Numbered from the stretch's first letter, positions 1 to 59,406 are shown. The stretch: DNA of 64,000 nt from Chrysogorgia sp. JL179-B06 (GCA_035772405.1 JAYKKM010000224.1:2006501-2070500); one strand, 5' to 3'. Numbers and translations are program-made. The notes: generated from the letters alone by a model not told the origin.

Positions 1-685
1 CATAGCAACGGACCAATGTTATTGATATTAACGGAATTCAAAAGTAAAAATAATAATCTATCCATACAATCCAATGAAACGTACAGAATCTAAGAGTACA
101 AACTGCCATATACACCTAAATTTTAGAGGTAGGTAATCTACGCAAAAACAGCCTTGCGTTCATCGAGTTAATTCCTCGGAGAAAATGGGCGTGTCGGGGA
201 CATAACTCGAAAAGGGCTTAACTCGAAGGGCTTAATTCGAAGGGCTTAACTCGAGGGCTTAACCTACTGTAACTCGAAGATTACCTACCTCTAAATTTCA
301 AAAACGGTTTCGAGCCACGATAATGAGAACAATAAATCCTATAAGGACGTTAGTCAATAGCATTTAAATATAAAAAAATGTATAAAATTTTGATAAAATA
401 TAATACAGTTTTTTAATATAAAGAGGTTTCGCTAAGGGGGGTTTGCTAATAGAGGATGAGCATGAAATCTTGGTGGTCAGCAGTCACATTTAATCGTCAG
501 AATTTTGTCCCATAACCATGCAAATAACCGCTAACCCCAAAACAACTTAGATCCTAACCCTAACTCCCGCCTAATGAGTTTTCTAATCCTAACCCCCGCC
601 CCTTGTTCAGTCTAGGTCCATCTCCCTTTTGCCTCCTCTTGCATTATTGTGTTACCATAACCATCGAACCATTTTTTTGCTCACT
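1..685. other. 3' flank of the ABC transporter gene
   Basis: This stretch follows the stop codon of the minus-strand transporter gene, so its right part should hold the 3' UTR. It contains a degenerate run of repeated CTCGAA/GGGCTTAA motifs at about 190-285 that resembles the ends of pogo-like elements. I see no coding potential and no certain polyadenylation signal. Confidence 0.4.
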
Positions 686-46978
<46,293 letters not shown>

Positions 46979-46979
46979 T

Positions 46980-47190
46980 ACTGTATCGCTTAAGATAAAA
47001 TTATTTAATTAATTAAATTTAATTAATTAATTAAATTTAATTAAAAAATATTTAATTAAAATATTATAATATCGTTAAGATAAAATAGTTTAAATAAATA
47101 GTTTAATTTAATTATTCGAAACAAATCTGCTGCCATCCTGTTGATACAATCTCCTCCTATCCCCTACTCTTCTTTAAAAACACACCAATT
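46980..47190. other. AT-rich region upstream of exon 1
   Basis: TTAATTAATTAAATTT repeats fill about 47005-47120. The transporter's promoter or further 5' UTR should be in this neighbourhood, but I see no motif that fixes it. Confidence 0.3.
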
Positions 47191-47199
47191 ATATTAAAG

Positions 47200-47350
47200 A
47201 CTTATTAACCGAGTGTGAGGTCTGTACGGTAAAGTATTTGCCTGAGGTTTTCGTACAGACTGAGCGACGAAGGAGCGAGGTTTGTGCGATAAAACTGAAG
47301 GCAAATACTTTCCAGTATACAGACCGAACACACGATTAATAAAGTATTTA
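47200..47350. repeat. palindromic repeat upstream of the gene
   Basis: TTATTAACCGAGTGTGAGGT ... GTAAAGTATTTGCCT is mirrored by GGCAAATACTTTCCAGTATA ... ACACACGATTAATAA. It is MITE-like. The rest of 47350-48735 shows no gene that I can support. Confidence 0.55.
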
Positions 47351-48735
47351 TTATACGGCTTTTGGTTAATTTTCTTCTCTGCTTCTAACGTTGTTTTCGT
47401 CTTTAACTTCTTCAGATGCTGCCGTTTACATTACCTCTTCTGTCTTCACTAGTATGTTTCGCATCATTTACATCAGTTAGCCATTTATTACTGTGCATTT
47501 AGACAATTGAAAACTTTAAAAAAACAATAATGATGTTCCAACACATTTTATTGCTCGATATTTTCAATGATGATGCCTAGCTCTCTTTTATTTTCATTCA
47601 AATCAACTCAGAAACTTTCCCGCCACAACTTACCGATCCGGAAAAAGCGTATTTTCATATAGGCTTGGAGGGCAATACGCTTTTTTTCGTACATCTCAGT
47701 GACCAATCAGCGTGCGTTATTTGGCGTGCAGACGTGAAAACGAGCTCAGCCACATAATAATTTGAGTTAACACCAATCCCCTCATCCAATTCACTCTTCA
47801 ACTGAGGCGGTTTCTATCAAGTTCTAGTGCATGTGTAAGTGGCTAAACGACACTTTGCGTATTATTCTATTATTTTCGCATGTCAGTTCTACGCATTCTC
47901 AATAATAAAATTAACAAAAGCATCCAATTTTCATTCAATCAACCTCGAACAGGTGGAACATAAGCCGTTTATTATAACTTGCCTCAAAATAATCATAGCT
48001 TAACTGCGCTGGACACTATATATCCAATTCTCGCAAATCATGCAGATATCGCAAGGAAAACAAATATTATGTTAAGGCTAAAATAATATAATGAGTTAAC
48101 TGCCCCTTTTTCTTGGGAACAGTTTTGCTTATGAAGAAGAACTTTTGGATGATTTGGACTACAGTGTACGTCCTATTGAATATTTCTCGTACTGTATGAA
48201 ACATTGACATTTAGTATCTTTTATGTATAAATTTGTTTCTAAAACATTCAATCAAATTACTTTTCAGGACTACAGCAGTTTCTAATTTGTACATGTATAC
48301 AATTATAGTAAATCTATAGTTAATATGGGTATAAAAGCTATAAATTTTAATAAATGAAATATTGATGACCAGCAGTAACGAAATCATGATACAACAATGA
48401 CGCAATCCAGAAAATATGAGGTCACCAAGACTTTCTGTCGTGAGCGTTACTTTTTTCAAAAAACTGATACACCAAATACATTACCAATGCCCCTAATCAA
48501 CTTAGGCTCACTCTCATTTTATTATTCTTAAAGAAACAAAGGTGGAACACCAAATTCAGGTTGTTTTTTCAGTATTGTGCATGTTAATTGGCATGACACG
48601 CCAAAGAAATATAGTTGCAACTGTTGCCTCTGGAGGAGGCCTTCAGGAGAAATTAAATTTTGGGTGAAACGCAATTTTTCAGAAGCTAAATGTTGGCTGT
48701 ATAAATTCTGCCAGTTGGGTTTCTATGGTATATAC

Positions 48736-51700
48736 GGTCCTCCTGATGTTATTACTGTCGCTGGTGATGCCTTCACTCCTCTATAAGGTCCTCCTGGTGT
48801 TATTTACTGTCGCTGGTGATGCCTCCACTACTCTATAAGGTCCTCCTGATGTTATTACTGTCGCTGGTGATGCCTCCACTACACCATAAGGTCCTCCTGA
48901 TGTTATTACTGCCGCTGGTGATGCCTTCACTCATCTATACGGTCCTCCTGGTGTTATTACTGTGGCTGGTGATGCCTCCACTACTCTATAAGGTCCTCCT
49001 GGTGTTATTACTGCCGCTGGTGATGCCTCCACTACTCTATAAGGTCCTCCTGGTGTTATTACTGTCGCTGGTGATGCCTCTACTCCTCTATAAGGTCCTC
49101 CTGGTGTTTTTACTGTCGCTGGTGATGCCTTCACTACTCTATAAGGTCCTCCTGATGTTATTTACTGTAGCTGGTGATGCCTTCACTCCTCTATACGGTC
49201 CTCCTGGTGTTATTACTGCCGCTGTTCATGCCTTCACTCCTCTATAAGGTCCTCCTGGTGTTATTACTGTAGCTGGTGATGCCTCCACTCCTCTATAAGG
49301 TCCTCCTGGTGTTATTACTGTCGCTGGTGATGCCTCCACTCCTCTATAAGGTCCTCCTGGTGTTATTACTGTCGCTGTTCATGCCTCCACTACTCTATAA
49401 GGTCCTCCTGGTGTTATTACTGTAGCTGTTCATGCCTCCACTCCTCTATACGGTCCTCCTGATGTTATTACTGTCGCTGGTGATGCCTCCACTCCTCTAT
49501 AAGGTCCTCCTGGTGTTATTACTGTAGCTGTTCATGCCTCCACTCCTCTATAAGGTCCTCCTGGTGTTATTACTGTAGCTGTTCATGCCTCCACTCCTCT
49601 ATACGGTCCTCCTGATGTTATTACTGTCGCTGGTGATGCATTCACTCCTCTATAAGGTCCTCCTGGTGTTATTACTGTAGCTGTTCATGCCTCCACTCCT
49701 CTATAAGGTCCTCCTAGTGTTATTACTGTAGCTGTTCATGCCTCCACTCCTCTATACGGTCCTCCTGATGTTATTACTGTCGCTGGTGATGCCTTCACTC
49801 CTCTATAAGGTCCTCCTGATGTTATTACTGTCGCTGTTCATGCCTCCACTCCTCTATACGGTCCTCCTGATGTTATTACTGCCGCTGTTCATGCCTTCAC
49901 TCCTCTATAAGGTCCTCTTGGTGTTATTACTGTCGCTGGTGATGCCTCCACTCCTCTATACGGTCCTCCTGATGTTATTACTGCCGCTGTTCATGCCTTC
50001 ACTCCTCTATAAGGTCCTCATGATGTTATTAATGTCGCTGGTGATGCCTCCACTCCTCTATACGGTCCTCTTGGTGTTATTACTGCCGCTGTTCATGACT
50101 CCACTCCTCTACTGTATATGGTCCTCCTGGTGTTATTGCTGTCCCTGGTGATGCCTCTACTCTTCTATACGGTCCTCCTGGTGTTATTACTATCGCTGGT
50201 GATGCCTCCACTCCTCTATAAGATCCTCCTGGTGTTATTTCTGCCACTGTTCATGCCTCCACTCGATCTATACGGTCCTCTTGGTGTTATTACTATCGCT
50301 GGTGATGCCTCCACTCCTCTATATGGTCCTCTTGGTGTTATTATACCGTTGCTGTTCATGCCTCCACTCCTCTATACGGTCATCCTGGTATTATTTACTG
50401 TAGCTGGTGATGCCGCCACTCCTCTATACGGTCCTCCTGGTGTTATTACTGTCGCTGGTGATGCCTTCACTCCTTTAGTCCCCATCCGATCCTCCTGGTG
50501 TTATTACTGTCGCTCGTGATGCCGCGACTCCTCTATACGGTCCTCCTGGTGTTATTAGGGAGCTTTAGCAAACACGACGGCACACCTGGGGGACGGCGTC
50601 CTTGAAACAAAAAAAATATTCATGCAAAACAAAGGGAACGAATTTTTTGTAGTCCCAAGGTAATCTGTACACCGTCTTCGTTCGCTTTACAGCGGCTGTC
50701 TGAGCATTGTTACGACGTGAGAGATGTTACTTAAGATTGACTTCAAAACAGACACATCAATCGTTTTAGCCATACTGAAGCGTTTTGGTGGTGAAAAAAC
50801 AAGCTTCGGATATCAAATACATGTACCGTAGACAATTAACAGTGCCTTATTTTAAATTCTGAAAATTATTGACGTTTTAACTAGTATCGCCGTCCTAGTT
50901 TGCTAAAGGTACCTATTATCTGCTGCTGTTCATGCCTCCACTCCTCTATACGGTCCTCCTGGTGTTATTACTGTACCTGGTAGCCTGGTGATGCCTCCTC
51001 TATACGGTCATCCTGGTGTTATTACTGTCGCTGGTGATGCCTCCACTCCTCTATACGGTCCTCCTGATGTTATTACTGCCGCTGTTCATGCCTCCACTCC
51101 TCTATACGGTCCTCCTGGTGTTATTACTGCCGCTGTTCATGCCCCCACTCCTCTATACGGTCCTCCTGATGTTATTACTGCCGCTGTTCATGCCTCCACT
51201 CCTCTATACGGTCCTCCTGATGTTATTACTGCCGCTGTTCATGCCTCCACTCCTCTATACGGTCCTCCTGGTGTTATTACTGTACCTGGTAGCCTGGTGA
51301 TGCCTCCTCTATACGGTCATCCTGGTGTTATTACTGTCGCTGGTGATGCCTCCACTCCTCTATACGGTCCTCCTGATGTTATTACTGCCGCTGTTCATGC
51401 CTCCACTCCTCTATACGGTCCTCCTGGTGTTATTACTGCCGCTGTTCATGCCTCCACTCCTCTATACGGTCCTCCTGGTGTTATTACTGCCGCTGTTCAT
51501 GCCTCCACTCCTCTATACGGTCCTCCTGATGTTATTACTGCCGCTGTTCATGCCTCCACTCCTCTATACGGTCCTCCTGGTGTTATTACTGTACCTGGTA
51601 GCCTCCTCTATACGGTCTTCCTGGTGTTATTACTGTCGCTGGTGATGCCTCCACTCCTCTATACGGTCCTCCTGATGTTATTACTGCCGCTGTTCATGCC

Positions 51701-54030
51701 TCCACTCCTCTATACGGTCCTCCTGTTGTTATTACTGTACCTGGTAGCCTGGTGATGCCTCCTCTATACGGTCCTCCTGGTGTTATTACTGCCGCTCGTG
51801 ATGCCTCAACTCCTCTGTACGGTCCTCTTGGTGTTATTACTGCCGCTGTTGATGTCTACGGTCCTCGTGGTGTTATTACTTCCGCTGTTCATGCCTCCGC
51901 TCCTCTATAAGGTCCTCCTCGTATTATTACTGCCACTGTTCATGCCTACGGTACTCCTGGTGTTATTACTGTCGCTGTCCATGCCTCCACTCTTCTATAA
52001 GGTCCCCCTGATGTTATTACTGCCACTGTTCATGCCTCCACTCCTTTATATGATCCTCCTGGTGTTATTACTATCGCTGGTGATGCCTCCACTCCTCTAT
52101 AAGGTCCTCCTGGTGTTATTACTGCCGCTCGTGATGCCTCAACTCCTCTGTACGGTCCTCTTGGTGTTATTACTGCCGCTGTTGATGTCTACGGTCCTCG
52201 TGGTGTTATTACTTCCGCTGTTCATGCCTCCGCTCCTCTATAAGGTCCTCCTCGTATTATTACTGCCACTGTTCATGCCTACGGTACTCCTGGTGTTATT
52301 ACTGTCGCTGTCCATGCCTCCACTCATCTATACGGTCCTCCTGGTGTTATTACTGCCGCTGTTCATGCCTCCGCTCCTCTATAAGGTCCTCCTCGTATTA
52401 TTACTGCCACTGTTCATGCCTACGGTACTCCTGGTGTTATTACTGCCGCTGTTCATGCCTCCACTCCTCTATACGGTCCTCCTGGTGTTATTACTGTCGC
52501 TGGTAACGCCTCTACTCCTCTATAAGGTCCTCCTGGTGTTATTACTGCCGCTGTTGATGCCTCCACTCCTCTATAAGGTCCTCCTGGTGTTATTACTGTC
52601 ACTGTCCATGCCTCCATTCCTCTATACGGTCCTCCTGATGTTATTACTGTCGCTGTCCATGCCTCCACTCCTCTATACGGTCCTCCTGGTGTTATTACTG
52701 CCGCTGTTCATGCCTCCACTCCTCTATACGGTCCTCCTGGTGTTATTACTGCGCTGTTGATGCCTACGGTCCTCCTGGTGTTATTATTGCCGCTGTTCAT
52801 GCCTCTACTCCTCTATACGGTCCTCCTGGTGTTATTACTGCCGCTGGTGATGCCTCGACTCCTCTATACGGTCCTCCTAATGTTATTACTATCGCTGGTG
52901 ATGCCTCCACTCCTCTATACGGTCCTCCTAGTGTTATTACTGTCGCTGGTGATGATTCCACTCCTCTAGAAGGTCCTCCTGGTGTTATTAGTACTGTAGC
53001 TGTTCATGCCTCCACTCCTCTATAAGGTCCTCCTAGTGTTATTACTGTCGCTGGTGACGCCTCCACTCCTCTATAAGGTCCTCCTGGTGTTATTACTGTC
53101 GCTGGTGATGCCTCCACTCCTCTATAAGGTCATCCTGGTGTTATTACTATCGCTGGTGATGCTCGACTCCTCTATACGGTCCTCCTAATGTTATTACTGT
53201 CGCTGGTGATGCCTCCACTCCTCTATAAGGTCCTCCTAGTGTTATTACTGTCGCTGGTGATGACTCCACTCCTCTATAAGGTCATCCTGGTGTTATTACT
53301 GCCGCTGGTGACCCTTGGTGTTACATGTATTACTGTAGCTGGTGATGCCTTCACTCCTCTATAAGGTCCTCCTGGTGATACTGCCGCTGGTGATGCCTCC
53401 ACGCCTCTATAAGGTCCTCCTGGTGATACTGCCGCTGGTGACGCCTCCACTCCTCTATAAGGCCCCCCTGGTGTTATTACTGCCGCTGTTCATACCTCCA
53501 CTCCTCTATAAGGTCCTCCTGGTGATACTGCCGCTGGTGATGCCTCCACGCCTCTATAAGGCCCCCCTGGTGTTATTACTGCCGCTGTTCATACCTCCAC
53601 TCCTCTATACGGTCCCACTGGTATTATTACTGTCGTTGGTGATGCCTCCACTCCTCTATAAGGTCCTCCTGGTGATACTGTCGCTGGCGATGCCTCCACT
53701 CCTCTATACGGTCCTCCTGGTGTTATTACTGCCACTGTTCATGCCTCCACTCCTCTATACGGTCCTCTGGTGTTATTACTGTCGCTGGTGATGCCTCCAC
53801 TCCTCTATACGGTCCTCTGGTGTTATTACTGCCGCTGTTCATGCCTCCACTCCTCTATACGGTCCTCCTGGTATTATTACTGTCGCTGATGATGCCTCCA
53901 ATCCTTTATACGGTCCTCTGGTATTATTACTGTCGCTGGTGATGCCTCCACTCCTCTATAATGTCCTTCTGGTGTTATTACAGTCGCTGGTGATGCCTCC
54001 ACTCCTCTATACGGTACGGTCCTCCTGGTG
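48736..54030. repeat. 51-bp minisatellite, about 97 units
   Basis: The unit starts GGTCCTCCTGGTGTTATTAC and ends CTCCTCTATA(C/A). It repeats with a 51-bp period, with point variants in three positions (GTCGCTGGTGATGCC or GCCGCTGTTCATGCC; CTATACGG or CTATAAGG). Longer blocks are themselves duplicated: about 309 bp at 50971/51280 and about 336 bp at 51791/52127. As 51 is a multiple of 3, long ORFs arise on both strands (such as 51780-52760). They encode one 17-residue repeat and break at unit variants, so they are not taken as genes. Confidence 0.97.
50558..50913. mobile_element. 356-bp MITE inserted in the minisatellite
   Basis: The ends GGGAGCTTTAGCAAAC and GTTTGCTAAAGGTACC are inverted repeats followed inward by GACGGC/GCCGTC. 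TATTA is duplicated on each side (50553-50557 and 50914-50918), and the minisatellite unit resumes after the insertion. No coding sequence. Confidence 0.8.
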
Positions 54031-54282
54031 TGGTCGTCCCCTGTCCTGTCCGCTATGTTATCGCCGCCGCTGTTGCAACATCTTTTTGGAAGGTCAAGAA
54101 CTAATTTAGCTGCTTTAATTGTTCTGTAACAGTTGTAACTGCTTATTATGGTCTTATTGTTCCTGTGATCTCAAATAAGATCTCCATTAATCAAACAAAG
54201 GGAATCAGTATGTTAAAAATGATTTTCGTATGAAATTGGTGGCAACTTAAGTCTTTCTGAAATTGTGTTGCTAAGGACTGGG

Positions 54283-55271
54283 TGGCGTAGCTAGAGGGGG
54301 CAGGGGCGCTTACCGATGTTTGTCGGAAATTCCTTGTCGTCTGTCGAAATATTTGGGCGGTTTGGAAAGCTGTTGTTTGGAACAGAATTAAGCTCAAGAA
54401 AAATCTCAAGAACGTGCAAATCTGATGCGCATGAGTCACCATCACTTTGAAGTCAACATCGCAAAAGCAAGGTACCATTCCAATGATCTTGACTTTCCAA
54501 CGAAGTATCAAAGCAGAAGACGCCGACGAAGAAGAGCATTTTTTATGAAGCTCGTGAAACTGATGCTGATAATACTGACGAGAAGTCTATAATGTTGTTT
54601 TAGACACTATCATCACATACAGGTACAGTACCTCAAGGAAAGTTTCAAACTTTCAATGATACAACAGTTGGTGTCCTCTACGTTCCTTAGCCGGCATGAA
54701 TTCGACGTTCCTGCCGAATCAAATTTAGAGCAACTGAGCACTTTGTAACAATTTTACTCTGACGACCTTTCTGCGAGTGAAATGGTGGTGCTTGTGTAGT
54801 GAGAACCTCTTCTTAATGCGTGGGAGTTTGGAGAAGTGGACGTTGTTCCAAGGAATGCTGAAGATCTTTTATTATTTTTAATGAAGTACAACTTGGCCGC
54901 ACAATTTGAGAATATTGTAACGCTTTTAAAACTCTGCCTAACCTTTCATGCACCACATGATGAAAGAGTGTTCAGCTGCTTGAAGTGTGTTAAGACGTAT
55001 ACTTGAGAAGCACGATGTCTGAAAAGCGACTCTCAAACCTTGAATGCATCTCAATAAATCGCGAACTTGTTTTATCAATTTCTGTTAGAGAACTTCAATA
55101 ATCATTTTTAAATGCGAAAACCAGAAGAATATTTCAATGACTTGGTGGACAAACTGTACTCTCTGGCAATGCCTATATTTGACCACGCCCATTTTTCTGA
55201 AAATTTGAATGCTTGCCCCCCCCCCCCCCCCCCCCCCCCCACTAAAAAAATCCCATGAGCTACGCCACTGT
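54283..55271 (+). mobile_element. decayed hAT element
   Basis: The ends GTGGCGTAGCTAG and GAGCTACGCCACTG are inverted. Plus-strand sequence at about 54955-55085, read through shifts, gives ERVFSCLKCVKTY, then STMSEKRLSNLECISINREL, which fits the hAT C-terminal dimerisation domain (ERSFSALKRIKTYLRSTM...RLS.L..ISI). Stops and shifts are many. A poly-C run (about 55217-55240) sits near the right end. Confidence 0.6.
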
Positions 55272-55279
55272 AATGACTT

Positions 55280-56438
55280 CAATATGATCCATCAAAGATA
55301 TTAAGGTTTACATATATAATCACTGCAAGATATTTATATGAAGCAACTTGAGAAAGTTCATGTTCTTTAACATGAAATAATACTTTACCAAACATGTATT
55401 AAGTGCTTCAGTCCTCTAAAAACCATATGTTTAATTAATTGCTTATTAATTAGGACAATACATTTATGTGGGATACAAGTAGGTCTAGATTTAAAATCTC
55501 TCAAAGTTGTCAAGCTGTGTGAGCTACAGCATATACTACAGTCTACAGTATCAACAGAAAAACATATTCTTGGCTTTCACTGATGTCACTAATACGTATA
55601 CTGTACATGTATTTTTTAAATAAATTTCAAAATAATATTTTATATATTGTACATACAGAGCTTGAAAAATATACCTCATAGCCAAAATTTTGGAGAAATA
55701 GTGCATTTTGTGACCAAACTACAGTATCAGGGAATAAAATGTCAAAAAGGTACTGTACTGTATAACTACTGGTACAGTGACTGCAATGAGGTTCAGCCAT
55801 GTTGGTGTCAGCCACTTTGGAATCTGTACATGTATGAGACAAATAAAGCTGATTTTTTCAATCAAAATGATTATAAAGTTTAGTCAAACCTAACACTCCA
55901 AATTGGGGGATTTAATGTACAGTGTAGTTTTTATGACATTTTCGGATACATGCTGATCTCAGCAATCATAAAATTCAAAGTTCTGTAACTCAAGAAGGAT
56001 TTATTATATCAACCTAAACTTTTTGATGAAAACCTAGTATAACACTGATCTATAAAACATGTAAAAAGAACAGCTTTATAGATGCTATAGTTTAGGATTT
56101 TCATGACATCACATGGAAACAAAGAATAGAGTTTCCTTTACTGTATTACAATAATATCATATATCAATCAGGTATATAAATTACTACCATATATATATAT
56201 ATATGCCGTACACATACCCTGATACTAGAAAATAAGAGCCCCAACACTGAACCATGAGAAACTCCAACATTAACTGTTCTTGGCAAGACAATTTCCATTC
56301 AATATGTACACCCCCTATTGTGGGACTGGACCAGACTTGGTCGGATATTCTTTAGCGGGAGGGGGATAACCAAAAAAAACATAATTGATTCTTAATCCTT
56401 ATTTTGATGTCTAATTAATTCAAAGAGGGTCTCATTGC
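55280..56438. other. intergenic DNA, nothing recognised
   Basis: This stretch is AT-rich with a short (TA)n at about 56190. Small ORFs on both strands show no domain features. Confidence 0.5.
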
Positions 56439-56962
56439 ATTCCAGCAGGGACGGATTTTCATATTTTTGTTTGGGGGGGTGGACAAATATCTGGGGGGTG
56501 CTACTGTTTGCTTTGGCATGGGTCTGAGGGCAACTTCAAGGTCAAGGAAAATGTTAAAAGAATGCGTTTGCTAGGACGCATCTGTGATTCTGTGGCCATC
56601 ATATCAGTAGAATAATCAAATTATTCAAATAATCTACTTTTTTTATCTACATAATTATATAGTGTATTTCGCTAATCGCTACCATTATTACTTTCACTCG
56701 TAGCAGTTAATTTATATATTACTTTATAAAATACGCCTAACAGTGGCAATGTAAACTCGAAGAACGACCCGGTGAACTCGAATTTCGAAAGTCACAAATG
56801 TTAACACAACCTTTTCACTTAATCACAAATTCACAATTATTATGTATAGTGAGTTCAGTAATAGCACAGTTAACTGAGTTAAGCAGAACAGACTGAATAG
56901 TCAAACATCTTGAACGGTCAAATCCAGCAGACGTCATTGCTCATTATCACATACTGCATTTT

Positions 56963-57199
56963 CTACACATTCACCCTTCTGTTTCCTTTTGAAGCCCAGG
57001 AATTAATGAGCACATCAATCTCGAGTTTCGGTACCAGATCTTTGTTTAGGGTTATGCATAGAAGGTCCCCGAGTCTACTTGGAGTTAGCTTTGATCGCAA
57101 CTTGGAACAGACTCTGTTCATTGCTGAAAAGCTCCGTTCCACAGTAGCCGTACTTGTTGCAATGGCGGCATACCTCTTGAACTCACCATGCCAATACAC
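56963..57199 (-). pseudogene. hAT transposase C-terminal dimerisation region
   Basis: The frame reads ATSTATVERSFSAMNRVCSK, then LRSKLTPSRLGDLLCITLNK. The invariant VERSFSA motif supplies the distal catalytic Glu region of hAT transposases. It is out of frame with the upstream parts. Confidence 0.8.
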
Positions 57200-57486
57200 C
57201 GAACAAGATCATCATCATCAGCCACTGCTGAAGATTCAATCAATAACATCATCTCTGACCTCAACTCTTACATGAAAAGCAAGATCGAGGAAGAGTTCCA
57301 AATCCGGTTCGACAGCAAGAACATCAAAATAATGAAAGCTTTCGAAGCTTTGGATGCGTCCGAACCGTGCTATACTTGGACATCGAGACTCTGGAGTATC
57401 TTGTTCAGCACTTTGATTGCTTGGGCATTAACGTATCCATCCTCAAACTGGAATTGTTGCGTGCCAGAGAAGATTTCCAACGGGGG

Positions 57487-57965
57487 CTACCGATTAGTGA
57501 AAAGAGATCTGCTGGTCTTTTCAGAATACTCGTTTAGCTTCACTCTTATCTGATCATCGTCTATTAGGGAAACCGATTTGCGGGTCCTTTCAACCTCATA
57601 CTGAACATCTGTCCATGAGTTGATGCTCTGACTCTGCAGCTCTTTGGCCAGGAAGAACAGTCTAGCTACATGTTGGTATGCATGGAGTGTGATCAGCCCA
57701 ATAATCTGCTTCGCAGTTGTCAACTTATGGTAAAACCCACTCGCTTGCTCGACATGTTTTGGGTCATGCATTCTCGGGTTTTGTGTAACTCTGATCAAAG
57801 TTTCTAAAGTAACATGAGGTTTGTCCGTTATCAGATCAACTGCCTCAAACTTGCAGCCCCAACGTATGTCTATCTGCTGAGCCAGATGTTTAATTTGTGA
57901 CTGAGGGTAAAGTTCGCTGTATACGGTATCATAGACTTCTCTGACTTTTGGATGATTCAGAAATG
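57487..57965 (-). pseudogene. hAT transposase middle region
   Basis: From about 57965 the frame reads HPKVREVYDTVYSELYP, RWGCKFEAVDLI, then YHKLTTAKQIIGLITLHAYQ and ends LFTNR at a stop. It is separated by a frameshift from the N-terminal part at about 57965. Confidence 0.7.
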
Positions 57966-58915
57966 TATAGAGGGACTTTGATTAGATCGTTCACCAAAAG
58001 ATTTAAATGGTGAGCAGTGCAATGTATGTATATTAACCAGTGAAAGTACTCAGAACTCAACAGCTCTGCAACCCCAGCAAATTTCCCTGACATAACACTT
58101 GCACCATCGGCTCCTAGACATACTACCATTGAACCCCCTGAGGTGTGGATGATATGATCAATCAATTCTTTTGTAAATTTCTTGATTGTGTGGGCATCGA
58201 ACTGATCTAGCTTCCGAAGGTCCACAAACCTCTCCACTACTTTTCCTGCAGAATATCTTACAGCCAAAGCCAACTCTTCTCGTTTCGCGGCGTCTTTACT
58301 TTCATCGATGAGTGTTGAAAACATGCCGGCATCTTTAATCTGAGCATAAATGATCTGACGAATATTCTCAGCTATTACTTCGATGATGTCATTGACACTG
58401 GTTTTGCTGGTATAGTCCATGCTTCTTGCCCTGGTGAACTTGTCATGGAGCTGTCTGAACGAGGGATTTGTTTCCAGTTGGAGTTTGATGAAGGAAACCC
58501 ATTTACCCGGGTTCTTGGATTCCTTTGTCTCATTGTTAGCCCTCATTGGAACTTCGTTACTTGCGAACCAGAGGATGTATTTGAATAGGCATCTGAGATA
58601 CTCTCTGTTGTTGCTGGCTACCTCTTCCCTTTCAGGACATATCCTTTGAATTATATCCTTTTGTTTTCCCTCTTGAATCTTTTTTAGCTCCATCCACCTG
58701 GCATAACTGTTTTTATGGAGCTCAGATTTTTCATGCTGTTGGAACCCTTTACTGCTATCGAGGGCATTTTCCCAGTTGGTATATCCTGTCTGTGTGAACG
58801 TCAAAGCAGCACACAAGCTACTCGTGATTGAAGAAAATTTTGTACAACAATAACAAAAAGCGGCATCTTTTTCAACATCAAAGGAAATTGTAGATACCAT
58901 GACACGTGGAAGCAC
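57929..58915 (-). pseudogene. hAT transposase N-terminal part (TTF zinc finger, catalytic domain start)
   Basis: This is the longest intact piece, 328 codons. A TTF-type zinc finger (AAFCYCCTKF ... TNWENALDSSKGFQQHEKSE, LHK) is followed by MFSTLIDESKDAAKREELAL with the first catalytic Asp, LGADGASVMSGKFAGVAELL with the second Asp, and IHCTAHHLNLLVND. The arrangement is like ZMYM/TTF-type hAT transposases. It ends early through a frameshift. Confidence 0.88.
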
Positions 58916-59406
58916 TTAGTTGTTCCAGGGATGGAACAATTAATTATTTGAAATATATTCTATTCCAATTTGGGTCAATAGGCTGGTAATATATATTATT
59001 TGCAGGGGGGTGCAAATATTTTTTGGGGGGTGCCAAACGTCTCTGAGGGGGGGGGAGGTGTGCAAAAATATTTTGGGGGGTGTGCCCCCCAGAAAATCCG
59101 TCCCTGATTCCAGACCCCACCCACCAAAGATAATGGCAGTCAGTTGAGCTTTAATGAAATACTGTACCACCAACAATTTTTGGTGTGAAATTTATCAAGG
59201 AAGAAAGAATTGGAAAACACTTGTACGTTTGTGTCACAGAAGGAAATGACAAGTATCTTAATTTTAAAAATATGTGAAATATGTGTAAATATTGTAACCA
59301 AGGCTACATGTATAACTGTGTGTTCTATGCTTCATGGCATGTTTTTTGAGTTTATCTACTTACAGTAGGCCTATGAAACATAGGTATCAGTTTACCATCA
59401 CCCACC

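Larger units (their letters stand above)
56446..59106 (-). mobile_element. hAT transposon with TIRs and target duplication, frameshifted transposase
   Basis: The terminal repeats CAGGGACGGATTTTC (56446-56460) and GAAAATCCGTCCCTG (59092-59106) are perfect inverses. ATTCCAG flanks both sides (56439-56445, 59107-59113), close to the 8-bp duplication of hAT elements. Both ends also carry G-rich GGGGGGTG blocks. The transposase lies on the minus strand in several frames, so this copy is inactive. Confidence 0.93.

Noticed and set aside
48211..48459. Candidate TMD0 exon (hydrophobic minus-strand ORF)
   Set aside because: It is AT-rich with no match to TMD0 motifs, and no splice sites in the phase needed by exon 2 were seen.
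50988..51755. Collagen-like GPPGVITVAGDASTPLY repeat protein
   Set aside because: The frame is open only where the 51-bp unit has CTATAC; CTATAA variants put stops in it. All frames show repeat-driven ORFs, with no start context or splice sites.
51780..52760. 326-residue hydrophobic repeat protein
   Set aside because: It is a by-product of a 51-bp (17-codon) minisatellite. The frame breaks at unit indels and the opposite strand is equally open.
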